Shown here in pieces: positions 35,572 through 36,559 of a stretch of 36,559 nt of DNA. Within the stretch, counting starts at the first letter, position 1. Each line of letters starts with the position of its first letter. This stretch comes from a virus. A model generated the notes under the pieces. The model had not been told where the DNA came from. It saw only the letters and a list, made by a program, of their open reading frames with translations, and made no database searches. The stretch covers positions 1 through 36,559 of IMG/VR virus record IMGVR_UViG_3300026518_000028; one strand, given 5' to 3'. Position numbers and translations under genes: made by a program.

Positions 35572-36559
35572 TTTGCCCCCGACATTCTGGCCTGAATGTG
35601 AACGGCTGACGCATTGTTCCAGTCTGCGTTGGCCGGAATAACAACACGAACCGCGACAAACCGCGCATCGACCTTATGCGGGCAAAACCCATCGTCGCCC
35701 TCTGATGATGAAGCTGATGCCGTCTGTGCCATGCCCTGATTGGCGCGGCTTAGAACCTGCGTTCGCGTATTGCCTGCCGTGTTTTCAACAATAGGCAAAA
35801 CCCCCGTAACATGCGAATTGCGGCCAGCTTGAATTTGGAAATCCCCCGTTTCAATCGTGGCCTGACGTGGCGCACCAGAGAACACCGAAAATTCAGACCC
35901 CGTTCCACTGGCGATAAACGCCGCTAAAGTGAAGCTCTTTGCCTCAAAATCACTGTTTCCAATAACACCCACATCAACAATCCCCGACGGGTAAAGCGTA
36001 GACAAGCCCGCCAGCGTTACCGCATCCGTTTTAGTTTTTACAATAAAATCTACAGGCTCTTCAGCATACGCCCACTTGTCATCCGCAAATGAATATATGA
36101 TTTGCCGCGTGAACCCCGATCCTGACGTTGGGATAAATGACCATACGATTGATTGCTTTGGCCAGTTTAACGCTCCTTGCACGCGGTCATATTCAGCCTG
36201 ATTGACCTCGCCAATAAACCATTCCGAAACCCGTTGCGAGCTAATTGGCTCAACTGTTGATCCGTTTGTTACGTAGAACCCATCTTGGCTAAGAAAATAG
36301 GTGTTAAACCCGATAGTCACCGCGCTATCAGGTGCAGAACACCCACGGTCAACGGAAACCTCCTCAAAGTCAAACACCTTGGGCGAACCAATGAATGTCA
36401 TGCGCCAGATAGCCCGCTCTTGAAACACAATTCCGAAGCGCCCGCCAATTATGCCCGTAATACGCCCGTATTTGGGGTCTAAATCGCGGTAATCTGATAA
36501 TTCACCACGATCAGTTACCCAATTCCCGTTGGGGTTATTCAAAGCTGACCATCGCACCC
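35568..36559 (-). CDS. tail/DNA-stabilisation protein, C-terminal part (cut by window edge)
   Basis: The frame is open from the right edge. It reads VRWSALNNPNGNWVTDRGEL, YGRITGIIGGRFGIVFQERA and MTFIGSPKVFDFEEVSVDRG. This is the middle and C-terminal part of a podovirus tail-hub or P22 gp10-like protein. The N-terminal 141 residues at 1-423 fit upstream of it. GTG 36557 is not taken as a true start. Near the end: HIQARMSGAK. Together with the other part the protein would be around 500 residues. Confidence 0.7.
   Translation of the reverse strand, partial: VRWSALNNPNGNWVTDRGELSDYRDLDPKYGRITGIIGGRFGIVFQERAIWRMTFIGSPKVFDFEEVSVDRGCSAPDSAVTIGFNTYFLSQDGFYVTNGSTVEPISSQRVSEWFIGEVNQAEYDRVQGALNWPKQSIVWSFIPTSGSGFTRQIIYSFADDKWAYAEEPVDFIVKTKTDAVTLAGLSTLYPSGIVDVGVIGNSDFEAKSFTLAAFIASGTGSEFSVFSGAPRQATIETGDFQIQAGRNSHVTGVLPIVENTAGNTRTQVLSRANQGMAQTASASSSEGDDGFCPHKVDARFVAVRVVIPANADWNNASAVHIQARMSGAK

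Overview
This window is almost the whole genome of a short-tailed (podovirus-like) phage of a Gram-negative bacterium. It shows TerS/TerL, a portal, a scaffold, an SU10-type (DUF5309) major capsid protein, a head-tail adaptor, three large ejection proteins and a fibre module, but no tape measure, tail tube or sheath. A two-component spanin pair (inner-membrane plus lipoprotein) implies a host with an outer membrane. I see no RNA polymerase, DNA polymerase, integrase, tRNA or CRISPR array. An alphaproteobacterial host is my impression from gene style, not something I can prove. Both window ends lie inside the same leftward gene (1-423 and 35568-36559). The ends look like the edges of one circularly permuted molecule lacking roughly a hundred bases.

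Layout, read as a circle. The late operon is leftward: from about 10,000 it runs through structured noncoding DNA (9528-9780), TerS/TerL (8031-6333), portal, scaffold, capsid and adaptor. It crosses the window end into the tail/stabilisation protein, the ejection proteins (35.2-30.5 kb), fibre and SGNH esterase genes (30.5-27.3 kb) and the lysis cassette (27.3-25.8 kb). The replication/regulation operon is also leftward: a small XRE repressor-like gene (14523), winged-helix proteins, an initiator carrying in-gene iterons, an SF2 helicase and a primase, ending at a rho-independent terminator at 10055-10085. Facing it is a rightward early operon from 14662. It holds a Rad52-like annealing protein, SSB, a NinB-like protein, a Ref-like HNH nuclease and a PD-(D/E)XK nuclease, then (from 21882) many small unknown genes. 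This rightward block is interrupted by a leftward accessory island (21777-18855): ribbon-helix-helix protein, small ORFs, HNH endonuclease, HD phosphohydrolase and a split C5-methyltransferase-like gene. The rightward block and the late operon converge on a cluster of hairpins at 25654-25772.

Control points seen directly. (1) A perfect 18-bp inverted repeat at 14570-14613 places one TTGCAA in each of two divergent promoters. (2) The same hexamer lies in promoters at 10007-10034 and 21822-21850. (3) Three iterons with exact 24-bp spacing sit inside the initiator gene, as in lambda O. (4) Two paralogous HNH genes on opposite strands each have their own promoter. Each also has a 5-prime leader hairpin of the same shape but different sequence, i.e. 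with compensatory changes. (5) The roughly 300-nt gap at 9505-9813 has no convincing gene but holds a long inverted repeat, an H-type pseudoknot geometry and a three-way junction next to a ribosome binding site. Items 4 and 5 are the strongest candidates for something not described before.
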